Of a stretch of 64,000 nt of DNA, positions 8,009 to 15,525 are shown one piece after another. The notes under the pieces are model-generated. The model saw only the letters and a list, made by a program, of their open reading frames with translations. It had not been told where the DNA came from and searched no databases. Each line of letters begins with the position of its first letter. Within the stretch, counting starts at the first letter, position 1. The stretch is from JABMQB01 sp963678235. Its GTDB lineage: Bacteria; Bacteroidota; Bacteroidia; Bacteroidales; Prolixibacteraceae. The DNA lies in assembly GCA_963678235.1 (NCBI GenBank), contig OY782766.1, forward strand, positions 1,426,001-1,490,000, given 5' to 3'. Made by a program: the position numbers and the translations under genes.

Positions 8009-10423
8009 ATGAGCAAGTTTTTCATGCTTTTATTAGGCATGGGTATATATTGTTTATCGTACGGACAATCGTACTTTGAACTTAATGGTTCTGTATTTGA
8101 CAAAAACGACAAACCATTGCCTGGTGCATCTGTAATCCTGTTTCCAATTAATAAAGGAACCACAACAGATGCCAATGGTAATTTTGTATTTGATGATTTA
8201 TTAAAAGGCAAATACGAAATCAAAATATCTTTTATTGGGTATAAAAGCCACGATGAATCGTTTACGCTTGCAGGAAATAAAACATTAACAATTCAATTAG
8301 AATTTGCGTCACTCAACCTTCAGGAAGTTGTGGTTAAAGACAATTATACAGAAACGCGGAAAAAGGAAGAATCGCTTAATATTGAAATCGTAAACGATGA
8401 TTACCTGAAACAAAACCTTGGTGGGAGTTTAATGAATTCCCTTGAAAGATTGCCCGGAGTAACTACCATTGAAATTGGCTCAGGTCAATCGAAACCTGTA
8501 ATTCGTGGCCTGGGGTTTAACCGGGTTGCCGTGGTTGAAAACAACATTAAGCACGAAGCCCAGCAATGGGGTGCAGACCACGGGCTCGAAATTGACCAAT
8601 ATGCCATTGACAATATTGAGGTGATTAAAGGCCCTGCATCGCTCATGTATGGTTCCGATGCCATTGGTGGGGTAATCGACATGAAAAACAGAAAATTACC
8701 AGCCGAAAATTCGTTTGGGGGAACCATCGATTTATCCGGCAAAACAAACAATCATTTTGTGGGCACATCCATCTCCTTATACGCGAGGAAAAATGGATTT
8801 TTTGCTTCAGCGAGGGCAACCTTACTTGGTTATGGCGATTACAAAGTCACAGCCGACAGTGTTGATATTTACTCCTACCGGGCAGCACTTTATAAAAAGC
8901 ATTTACGTAATACGGCAGGCAATGAGCATAATGTGCATCTGACTTTTGGTGTGATCCGCAAAAATTTTCAAAGCAAATTTTATTTAAGCAGTGTAAACTC
9001 CAAAAGCGGATTTTTTGCCAATGCACATGGATTGGAACCCCGGAATGTCGATGCCGAATTGCACGATAAATCAAACAGGGATATTCACTATCCGTACCAA
9101 ACGGTTAAGCACATAAAAGCGATTAATACGACGTTTTATCAATGGGAGAAATTGAAACTGGAACTTGATTTGGGGTATCAGCGAAATTTCAGGCAGGAAT
9201 GGAGCCAATACGTTAGCCATGGTTACATGCCCGCTGTTTTTCCGGACACATTATTGTTCATCCCGGATCTTGAGCGCCAGTTTGAAAAGCACGTGTATTC
9301 GGGAAACTTAAAATTTCTCTATCCTTTTGGCGGAAAAACACAGTTAAATTTTGGGCTTAATAGCGAATATCAGGATAATGAGATTGATGGGCGTGGTTTT
9401 ATTATTCCGGAATATCGTCAATTCAGTTTGGGGGCATTTGTATTTGCCAAACATAAGCTTTCTGAAAAAAGTCAAATTCAGGCAGGTTTCCGTTGCGACT
9501 ATGGGAATATTGTCACCTCTGAATACTACGATTGGTTCCCTTCTCCGCTTGACGGGAATAACCAAACAGGCACACAATATTTACAGCGGTCGGGAAACAT
9601 CAGCCGGGATTTTTCAAATTTAACCTGGTCATTAGGATATAATTACAATCCGGGGAAATGGTCCTACAAAGTCAATTTGGGCAAAAGTTTTAGAATGCCA
9701 ATTGCCAAGGAACTAGCTGCCAATGGTGTTAATTATCACCATTTTAGTTATGAAGTTGGCAATCCTGATTTATCTCCCGAAGTTTCTTATCAATTGGATG
9801 CAGGCGCTGAATTTGTTACATCTAATTTTGCAATTGGGACAACACCCTTTCTGAATTACTTTTCCAATTACATTTATTTAAACCCGACCTCGGAGCATGA
9901 CAGGCTTTATGGTAACGGAAACCAGGTTTTCTATTACACGGAAAGCGAGGTGCTAAGGTATGGCGCCGAAATACATGCCAACTACCAACTATGGAGATCG
10001 TTGCAGTTGGGCATAATGGGCGAATATGTGTATTCAGAACAACTGTCGGGAGAGAAAAAAGGCTTTACCCTGCCCTTTTCGCCACCGGCATCGGCAATTT
10101 TTAATATTAAATATAAAAAACAAGCGATGAAATTTATTAAAAATGGCTATTTATCTGTTGACTATAGGATTACAGCACCCCAAAACAATATTGTCCCGCC
10201 TGAAGAAACCACCAAAGGGTATCAGCTTATTAATCTCGGGCTTGGTGGTGAAATAAAATCCGGAGATCAACATATTACTGTTTCCATGCAAGTAAGAAAC
10301 CTGCTTAATACGAAATATTTCAACCACACCAGCTATTACAGGCTGATTAATATTCCGGAGGCGGGCAGGGATTTTATTATCCATATTTCAATCCCCTTCT
10401 CCGAAAAAATGAAACAAGAATAA
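8009..10423 (+). CDS. TonB-dependent outer-membrane receptor, ZnuD-like, probable zinc uptake
   Basis: An 804-residue outer-membrane transporter energised by TonB. Signal peptide 1-20; a carboxypeptidase-regulatory-like beta-sandwich at about 23-105 (NGSVFDKNDKPLPGASVIL); plug at about 125-230 (RLPGVTTIEIGSGQSKPVIRG, then IEVIKGPASLMYGSDAIGGVIDM); then a 22-strand barrel ending in an aromatic-rich C-terminus. The plug carries QWGADHGLEID, with Asp190-His191 at the place where ZnuD-type zinc receptors have their SPDHA motif, whose Asp-His pair ligates zinc in the neisserial protein as I recall. It sits after a Fur-family regulator and before two DUF4625 lipoproteins. Zinc is the best guess; copper or another metal is possible. 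Confidence 0.88.
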   Translation: MSKFFMLLLGMGIYCLSYGQSYFELNGSVFDKNDKPLPGASVILFPINKGTTTDANGNFVFDDLLKGKYEIKISFIGYKSHDESFTLAGNKTLTIQLEFASLNLQEVVVKDNYTETRKKEESLNIEIVNDDYLKQNLGGSLMNSLERLPGVTTIEIGSGQSKPVIRGLGFNRVAVVENNIKHEAQQWGADHGLEIDQYAIDNIEVIKGPASLMYGSDAIGGVIDMKNRKLPAENSFGGTIDLSGKTNNHFVGTSISLYARKNGFFASARATLLGYGDYKVTADSVDIYSYRAALYKKHLRNTAGNEHNVHLTFGVIRKNFQSKFYLSSVNSKSGFFANAHGLEPRNVDAELHDKSNRDIHYPYQTVKHIKAINTTFYQWEKLKLELDLGYQRNFRQEWSQYVSHGYMPAVFPDTLLFIPDLERQFEKHVYSGNLKFLYPFGGKTQLNFGLNSEYQDNEIDGRGFIIPEYRQFSLGAFVFAKHKLSEKSQIQAGFRCDYGNIVTSEYYDWFPSPLDGNNQTGTQYLQRSGNISRDFSNLTWSLGYNYNPGKWSYKVNLGKSFRMPIAKELAANGVNYHHFSYEVGNPDLSPEVSYQLDAGAEFVTSNFAIGTTPFLNYFSNYIYLNPTSEHDRLYGNGNQVFYYTESEVLRYGAEIHANYQLWRSLQLGIMGEYVYSEQLSGEKKGFTLPFSPPASAIFNIKYKKQAMKFIKNGYLSVDYRITAPQNNIVPPEETTKGYQLINLGLGGEIKSGDQHITVSMQVRNLLNTKYFNHTSYYRLINIPEAGRDFIIHISIPFSEKMKQE

Positions 10424-10452
10424 TTTATGTATAACAATTATTAATTTAAAAG

Positions 10453-11307
10453 ATGAACTCAAAACTTAAAATACTTACCCTGTTTTTTACGATTGCAAGC
10501 GTGGCAATCCTTTCGTCATGTGATAAAGATGAAACAACCCCAAATCCGGTTATCACCTTAACTGAATTGGGCTATGAAAATAGCAAAATAGGATATGCAG
10601 GAACCGATTTGCATATTGAGGCTGAAATTGTTGCAGAAGGGAAGATTGATATCATTACTATTGAAATCCACCCGGAAGGCGAACATGAAGATAAAAGCAC
10701 TTCCATATTTTTGCATGAAGATGAATGGGAAATGGATACTACGTACACCAAATTTTCCGGTATTATCGACCCGACTTTTCACGAGCACATTGATATTCCT
10801 GCGTATGCGGATACAGGGCATTATCATTTCCATTTTACCGTTACCGATTTAGAAGGGCGGCAAACGGTTGTGGAAGAAGAGCTTGAAATACGATATCCGG
10901 ATGATGCAGTAGCACCAACGGTCAACGTTACTTCAGCACCAACAAATAATCAGTCGTTTACGAATGGCGAAACAATTAGTATTTCCGGTTCGGTAAGCGA
11001 TGAAAATGCTTTGGGCGGCATGTACATTGGTTTGGTGCGTGAAGGTCAGAACCTAAGCGATGCAGAGGTAAATGCAACCAACACAATTACCCTTTTGCAT
11101 ACCCATGAATTTGACAGTGCCACAGCCCACAATTTTTCTGCAAGTATTGATGTTGGTGCGGCACAGGATAATAATATTACGCCAAAAGATATAACTGGTG
11201 ACCTGGCCTGGCAATCGGCAAATTATTACATTGTTGTAAAATGTAAAGATGCGTTTGGAGGAAACTGGACGTTTTCAAGCCACTACCCCATTGTTATTAA
11301 TCTGTAA
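10453..11307 (+). CDS. DUF4625 lipoprotein with His/acid-rich metal-binding candidates
   Basis: A 284-residue lipoprotein: signal with lipobox LSSC (Cys23) followed by DKDE, an acidic run that in Bacteroidota favours export to the cell surface. Two Ig-like beta domains follow. The first (about 35-148) matches DUF4625 and is studded with His and acids (HPEGEHEDK, FLHEDEWE, FHEHIDIP, GHYHFHF). The second starts at about 152 (APTVNVTSAPTNNQ). The alternating HxHxH strand looks like a metal-binding surface. It lies 29 bases after the TonB receptor and before a shorter paralogue, so it is probably a surface partner that captures the receptor substrate. This function is inference; the family has no established role. 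Confidence 0.8.
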   Translation: MNSKLKILTLFFTIASVAILSSCDKDETTPNPVITLTELGYENSKIGYAGTDLHIEAEIVAEGKIDIITIEIHPEGEHEDKSTSIFLHEDEWEMDTTYTKFSGIIDPTFHEHIDIPAYADTGHYHFHFTVTDLEGRQTVVEEELEIRYPDDAVAPTVNVTSAPTNNQSFTNGETISISGSVSDENALGGMYIGLVREGQNLSDAEVNATNTITLLHTHEFDSATAHNFSASIDVGAAQDNNITPKDITGDLAWQSANYYIVVKCKDAFGGNWTFSSHYPIVINL

Positions 11308-11314
11308 AACTTTC

Positions 11315-11345
11315 GGGCAGGCTTTAATTGCCTGCCCTTTAATTT
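11315..11345 (+). terminator. Hairpin between the two DUF4625 genes
   Basis: Perfect 8-bp stem GGGCAGGC (11315-11322) / GCCTGCCC (11330-11337), loop TTTAATT, followed by TTTAATTT. It sits eight bases after the stop of the first DUF4625 gene and just before the second gene, so it may act as a partial terminator or as an mRNA stabiliser that sets unequal expression. Confidence 0.75.
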
Positions 11346-11352
11346 AAATAAA

Positions 11353-11841
11353 ATGAAACGACTAAATTTTCCCGTTTATATATTCCTTTTATTGGTATTC
11401 TTTGGTTCTTGTGAAAATGAAGAGATCGATAAAGAAAAACCAACAATTGATTTAAGCATCCAGGATGCATTTCCATTAAACTGTGACACCATTTATTTTG
11501 GAGAAACATTTGTGTTACAGGTCCTATTTTCTGATAATGTTGAGTTGGGTTCTTTCAGTATCGACATTCATAACAACTTTAACCACCATTCGCATAGTAC
11601 GGAAGTAACGGAATGTGAGCTTAATCCTGTTAAAACCCCTGTAAACCCATTCGCAACAATTGAGGACTTTGATATTCCTACAGGGGAAATGGATTATCAA
11701 ACCAACCTTTCCATTTCTATTCCTTCGGGAAATGAAAGTGGAAGTTATGACGATGGGGATTACCATTTTTTCATAAGCCTTACCGACAAAGAAGGCTGGT
11801 CGGCACAAAAAGGGCTAAGCATTAAAATGTACCATCGGTAA
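11353..11841 (+). CDS. Short DUF4625 lipoprotein
   Basis: A 162-residue paralogue of the N-terminal domain of the preceding lipoprotein. Signal with lipobox FGSC (Cys20) followed by ENEE. The single beta domain holds DIHNNFNHHSHSTEVTECE and a C-terminal DYHFFISLTDKEGWSAQKG, matching the YHFHFTVTDLEGRQ strand of its neighbour. The His-cluster NHHSHS is at the same place as the HPEGEHE segment of the longer protein. Separated from that gene by a hairpin, so expression may be lower. Likely a second surface-exposed metal-binding component of the locus; the substrate is unproven. Confidence 0.75.
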   Translation: MKRLNFPVYIFLLLVFFGSCENEEIDKEKPTIDLSIQDAFPLNCDTIYFGETFVLQVLFSDNVELGSFSIDIHNNFNHHSHSTEVTECELNPVKTPVNPFATIEDFDIPTGEMDYQTNLSISIPSGNESGSYDDGDYHFFISLTDKEGWSAQKGLSIKMYHR

Positions 11842-11937
11842 ACCAGGTTATGGATAAATAAAATGTTAAGCTAAAAGCAGCTGCTGGAAGAAAAACGAAT
11901 AGATTTAAATCGAGATTTATATTTGTGGGTAATCTGA

Positions 11938-12019
11938 GCCCACCTCCAAACTCCTTACTAGTTACTTTACAATGCGAGCATAAATGAGCACAAATTATAT
12001 GTTTGCGCTAGTGGTGGGC
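11938..12019 (+). repeat. Dispersed repeat family 2, instance 3, inside an inverted element
   Basis: Outer arms GCCCACC (11938-11944) and GGTGGGC (12012-12018) enclose diverged family-2 text (GCGAGCATAAATGAGCAC, then GTTTGCGCTAGTGG). It occupies the gap between the convergent second DUF4625 gene and the VCBS gene and could also terminate transcription. Confidence 0.55.
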
Positions 12020-12023
12020 TTTA

Positions 12024-13415
12024 TTATTCTACCATTACTTTTTCGATAATGGTTTTATCTTTCGTGTCCAGTTGCAAAATATAAATTCCTTTATTTATAT
12101 GAGCAATTTCAATCTTTTCATTTAACAAATCTCCATTTTGAATTAGCTGTCCGGCAATATTTAATAAGGAATAGGATTTGATATTTAAATCGATCATATT
12201 AATATTAATGAATTCTCGTGCCGGGTTTGGGAAAATCCTAATTGAAGAATTATTTTTATGGTCTTTCAATTTGGAACTTATCACTGACTTATTAAACCAA
12301 ACAGAATTCTTACCATAGCAGGCAATAATAATATCTGGATCGTTATCATTATCAATATCGCCAACAGCAATTTTTGTGCTTTCATCTTTACCTATTTTTA
12401 TACCCGAATCAGTATAAACCCCCTGCCCATTATTTAGCCACATTGTATTTTCTAATGGTGTTTCATATTGCGAATTAGAGAAAACAAGGTCTAAATCACC
12501 ATCCTTGTCAATATCTGAAATTGTAGCATTATTGCTTACAGAATTACTTAAAATCTGCTCGCTATTCTCAAAAACTCCATTATTATTATTCCAAACTTCA
12601 AAGCCATTTTCCTGACCAAGCAATAAATCTAAATCAGTATCCCCATCTAAATCAAAAAGTATTGGGGAATATCCACTTTCCGTTGATATTAATTGACCTT
12701 TGGTAAAAAATCCGTTCCCATTGTTTAGCCAAATAGTATTCTCTATTGTATATGCATTAATTGTTGTTATGGCATCTAAATCGCCATCTCCGTCAATATC
12801 ACCTAAATTAACACCAGAATGACTTCCATCGCCAAGCTTCTGACCACTGTCAGTGAAATTCCCTACTCCATCGTTTAACCATATTTTCATTTCCCCATCA
12901 TGCGGATTTTCCCAATTGCTGTCGAATATTGAATGATTACAAACAAATGCATCTATATCACCATCATTGTCTAAATCACCTAATTTTACCCCACCATGAC
13001 CTTTCCCTAATTGCTGACCACTATTAACCAATTTGCCGGAACCATCGTTTATCCAGACCTCATTCGGAGCTCCATTTAATATATCAAAAGTGGCAAAAAA
13101 CAAATCAAGGTAACCATCATTATTTAAATCGGCAAACTCGGCATCACCACTTTTTGAAGCTCCGAAATTTTGTTCGCTGAGACTAAACCCACCTTTTCCA
13201 TTATTTATCCATAAATTATTATTTTGTTCTTCATACCAGTTACCGTTCACAATAAATATATCCAGGTCACCATCGTTATCAATATCAATCAGCTCTACAT
13301 CCTCGCTGCTGTAGTTCCCTAATTCTTGACCTGAATCTTCAAAAATTATTTGAGAAAACAATTGTGAAGAAATTAACATTATAACGGCAAAAAGAACATT
13401 CTTAAATGAATTCAT
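12024..13415 (-). CDS. VCBS/FG-GAP repeat protein with type IX secretion sorting domain
   Basis: A 463-residue secreted protein. After a signal peptide (1-21) it has seven calcium-loop repeats of the D-x-D-x-D-G-D-x-D type (for example DIDNDGDLDIFI, DLNNDGYLDLFF, DIDGDGDLDA, DIDKDGDLDLVF), the FG-GAP/VCBS signature that folds as a beta-propeller and binds calcium. The last 80 residues (IRIFPNPAREFININ through KVMVE) are a type A T9SS C-terminal sorting domain, so it should be delivered to the cell surface. It lies 101 bases downstream of a LytTR response regulator, with a LytTR-like direct repeat in the gap, so it is likely a target of that system. Ligand unknown. Confidence 0.9.
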   Translation of the reverse strand: MNSFKNVLFAVIMLISSQLFSQIIFEDSGQELGNYSSEDVELIDIDNDGDLDIFIVNGNWYEEQNNNLWINNGKGGFSLSEQNFGASKSGDAEFADLNNDGYLDLFFATFDILNGAPNEVWINDGSGKLVNSGQQLGKGHGGVKLGDLDNDGDIDAFVCNHSIFDSNWENPHDGEMKIWLNDGVGNFTDSGQKLGDGSHSGVNLGDIDGDGDLDAITTINAYTIENTIWLNNGNGFFTKGQLISTESGYSPILFDLDGDTDLDLLLGQENGFEVWNNNNGVFENSEQILSNSVSNNATISDIDKDGDLDLVFSNSQYETPLENTMWLNNGQGVYTDSGIKIGKDESTKIAVGDIDNDNDPDIIIACYGKNSVWFNKSVISSKLKDHKNNSSIRIFPNPAREFININMIDLNIKSYSLLNIAGQLIQNGDLLNEKIEIAHINKGIYILQLDTKDKTIIEKVMVE

Positions 13416-13476
13416 ATAACAGGATTTTAATTAATAAAACCCGAAATTAAGAACACAAGCTACACAAGCATAACAT

Positions 13477-13510
13477 TTTTATTTGAACGGTTATACTTTT
13501 ATTTAAGCGG
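13477..13510 (-). promoter_or_regulatory. Direct-repeat candidate LytTR operator
   Basis: Two copies of TTTTATTTgAaCGG (13477-13490) and TTTTATTTaAgCGG (13497-13510) on the plus strand, 12 of 14 identical, period 20 bp. On the minus strand the sites read CCGTTCAAATAAAA and CCGCTTAAATAAAA. LytTR proteins bind paired direct repeats about two helical turns apart, and ACCGTTCAA is close to the known AgrA/LytTR half-site pattern. It is 7 bases after the regulator stop and about 60 bases before the VCBS start. Confidence 0.5.
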
Positions 13511-13516
13511 CAATTA

Positions 13517-14236
13517 TTATTGGTTAGTACCCTTTAGTTCTTTTAGTTTTCTTCGGCTCACAGGCAATTTTGTTTCGCAAAATTTTAACTGAATAAAGGT
13601 GTTATTTTGCTCAATAAAAAATCTGGAAATAAAAAGAGTATTGCAAATAAACGAACGGTGAATGCTTTTAAAAATATCATCAGGAAGTATTTCAATCCAT
13701 TTCTGCATTGACTGATATTTTATAAATCGGGAGTTGTCCTCGTATACAATCAACGAATAATTCCCTTCTGCTTTAATATATTTTATTTTCTCGACCGTAA
13801 TAAAACGATGGTAATTATTTGTTGAAACATACAATTCATCTTGTTTGTGAAGCTTTTTCGTCAGCTCTATACGTTCGTCTTTTTTAACAGAAATCTTTTT
13901 AAAGGCAATTTTTAGTTCTTCAGTATTTATTGGCTTTAACAAATAGGCCAATGCGTTTAATTCAAAAGCCCTTACCCTATATTTATTGTAGGCAGTAACA
14001 AAAATTGTTTTACAGGTTGGCGGAATATCACTTATTATTTCAAAACCTGTTTCGCCCATTAACTGGATATCGAGAAATATTATATCAGGATTATATTGCG
14101 TTATTAGGTCTTTCGCCAAATTACAATTGTCCGCCTCTCCTATAACTTTTAATTGGGAAAACGCATTTAGTGCGGTCTTTATATTTTCTCTTGCCAAGCG
14201 TTCGTCATCTACAATTAAAACTTTTTTTAGGCTCAT
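13517..14236 (-). CDS. LytTR-family response regulator
   Basis: A 239-residue two-component transcription factor. Receiver domain 1-120 with acidic pair Asp10/Asp11, phosphoacceptor Asp56 (IIFLDIQLMGETGFE), switch Thr in VTAYNKYRVRAF and Lys in YLLKPI. The LytTR DNA-binding domain occupies about 140-235 (TVEKIKYIKAEGNYSLIVYED, FKSIHRSFICNTLFIS). It follows its kinase after six bases, so the two form one operon, and the VCBS gene comes next. The direct repeat downstream of its stop is a candidate binding site. The signal sensed is unknown. Confidence 0.93.
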   Translation of the reverse strand: MSLKKVLIVDDERLARENIKTALNAFSQLKVIGEADNCNLAKDLITQYNPDIIFLDIQLMGETGFEIISDIPPTCKTIFVTAYNKYRVRAFELNALAYLLKPINTEELKIAFKKISVKKDERIELTKKLHKQDELYVSTNNYHRFITVEKIKYIKAEGNYSLIVYEDNSRFIKYQSMQKWIEILPDDIFKSIHRSFICNTLFISRFFIEQNNTFIQLKFCETKLPVSRRKLKELKGTNQ

Positions 14237-14242
14237 TTACGT

Positions 14243-15295
14243 TTATTTTGATAATTCAATTCGAACGGAATACCACTCATCTGATTCAGATATCTCAAAT
14301 TTGTGTTTATCCGGATAATAAAGCTGCAATCTTTCTTTAATGTTGTTTAAACCAATAAAGTGCGATTCCGTTTGGCTTTGATCCCAGGTTTTATTTAATT
14401 TCAATTTATTATGTGAATTTCTAATCATGAGAAAATGACTGTTATCTTTCTTAAAAACCTGAATATTAATCCTTAGAGGTTTTGGACTTGTTTGCATTCC
14501 AAATTTAATTGCATTTTCAACAAGTGGAAGTAAAATTAAAAATGGAATTTCAATTTCAATTTCATCAATCTGGTATTGAATATCTATTTTATCTTCAAAA
14601 CGAATTTTTTGAATATCGAGATAGTGCTTTATGGCTTTTATCTCTTCCTGAAGATCCACTTTATCTTTATCTGAATTTTGCAACGTGTACCTGAAAAACT
14701 TTGATAATTCTGATAAGGTTTGTCTTGCTTTGATTTTGTCTTCATCAATCAAGGCCTGAATTGAACTAAAAGCATTAAATAAAAAGTGCGGGTTTATTTG
14801 ATACCTTAACATTAAGAGCTTAGATTCCTGAACCAGGTTAATAGCTTGTAAGGTCCTCTCTTTTTGAGCCTGAAGATTTTGCCAATACTTTACCAAATAA
14901 TAAATGCCTAATAGTCCGAAAAAGAAGAAAAAATGTGTTAAGGTTGTTTTTGTAAGACTAAAAAATTCAAGGGCATATAGTTCATTTGGCCAAAATAACT
15001 TTTTTAAAACGTTACTAATAAAAATCCATTGAGTTGGACAGGTTAGCGTGTAAAGAAAAACAAACAGGATTATTAAACTAGTTCTTTGGCTTTTATGGAT
15101 AGCGTAAAAAACATTAATCATTATGAAACTTACCATAAGTAGGGTTATAAAATTAATAAGGGAATTTGTAAGGATATATGTTAATCGTTCAGGCTCATAG
15201 ATATACCACTGGTAACTTGTGATTGATACCCAAAATATTATCCCAATAAATTGAAATGAATAATGAATTGCATTTTCTTTTAATAACTGTTTCAT
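14243..15295 (-). CDS. LytS/YehU-type sensor histidine kinase
   Basis: A 350-residue membrane kinase of the His_kinase (PF06580) family. Four or five N-terminal membrane helices (about 10-135), a short coiled linker, then the phosphoacceptor block RYQINPHFLFNAFSSIQAL with His170, and an HATPase domain (LILLPLVENAIKFGM; GLNNIKERLQLYY). No large periplasmic domain is present, so sensing is probably within or near the membrane. It is the first gene of a unit with the LytTR regulator (gap six bases). Confidence 0.93.
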   Translation of the reverse strand: MKQLLKENAIHYSFQFIGIIFWVSITSYQWYIYEPERLTYILTNSLINFITLLMVSFIMINVFYAIHKSQRTSLIILFVFLYTLTCPTQWIFISNVLKKLFWPNELYALEFFSLTKTTLTHFFFFFGLLGIYYLVKYWQNLQAQKERTLQAINLVQESKLLMLRYQINPHFLFNAFSSIQALIDEDKIKARQTLSELSKFFRYTLQNSDKDKVDLQEEIKAIKHYLDIQKIRFEDKIDIQYQIDEIEIEIPFLILLPLVENAIKFGMQTSPKPLRINIQVFKKDNSHFLMIRNSHNKLKLNKTWDQSQTESHFIGLNNIKERLQLYYPDKHKFEISESDEWYSVRIELSK

Positions 15296-15398
15296 AGACC
15301 AAAACTAACAAATTTGCATGTTGTGCCCTTTAAAAAGAACTCATTTGCCAACTTTGGTTTATAATGCCAATTATCGATGAGTATCCATTTAAACATCC

Positions 15399-15503
15399 AA
15401 CTCAGCATAAATAACATATTAGCACTAGTATTTACCTATGTTTGAAGTTAGGTGCTTGTATAAAGCTGAACTCAGCACCAATTACAAATTTGCGCTAGCA
15501 ATA
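15399..15503 (+). repeat. Dispersed repeat family 2, instances 4 and 5 in tandem
   Basis: Two same-orientation units about 71 bases apart: AACTCAGCATAAATAACATA followed by TTAGCACTAGTA (15399-15430) and GAACTCAGCACCAATTACAA followed by ATTTGCGCTAGCA (15470-15501). Both have a CTCAGCA start and a GC(A/G)CTAG end. The gap is non-coding, between the kinase start and the GH43 stop. Confidence 0.65.
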
Positions 15504-15525
15504 GGAATGAATTTAAGTCCTAAAA

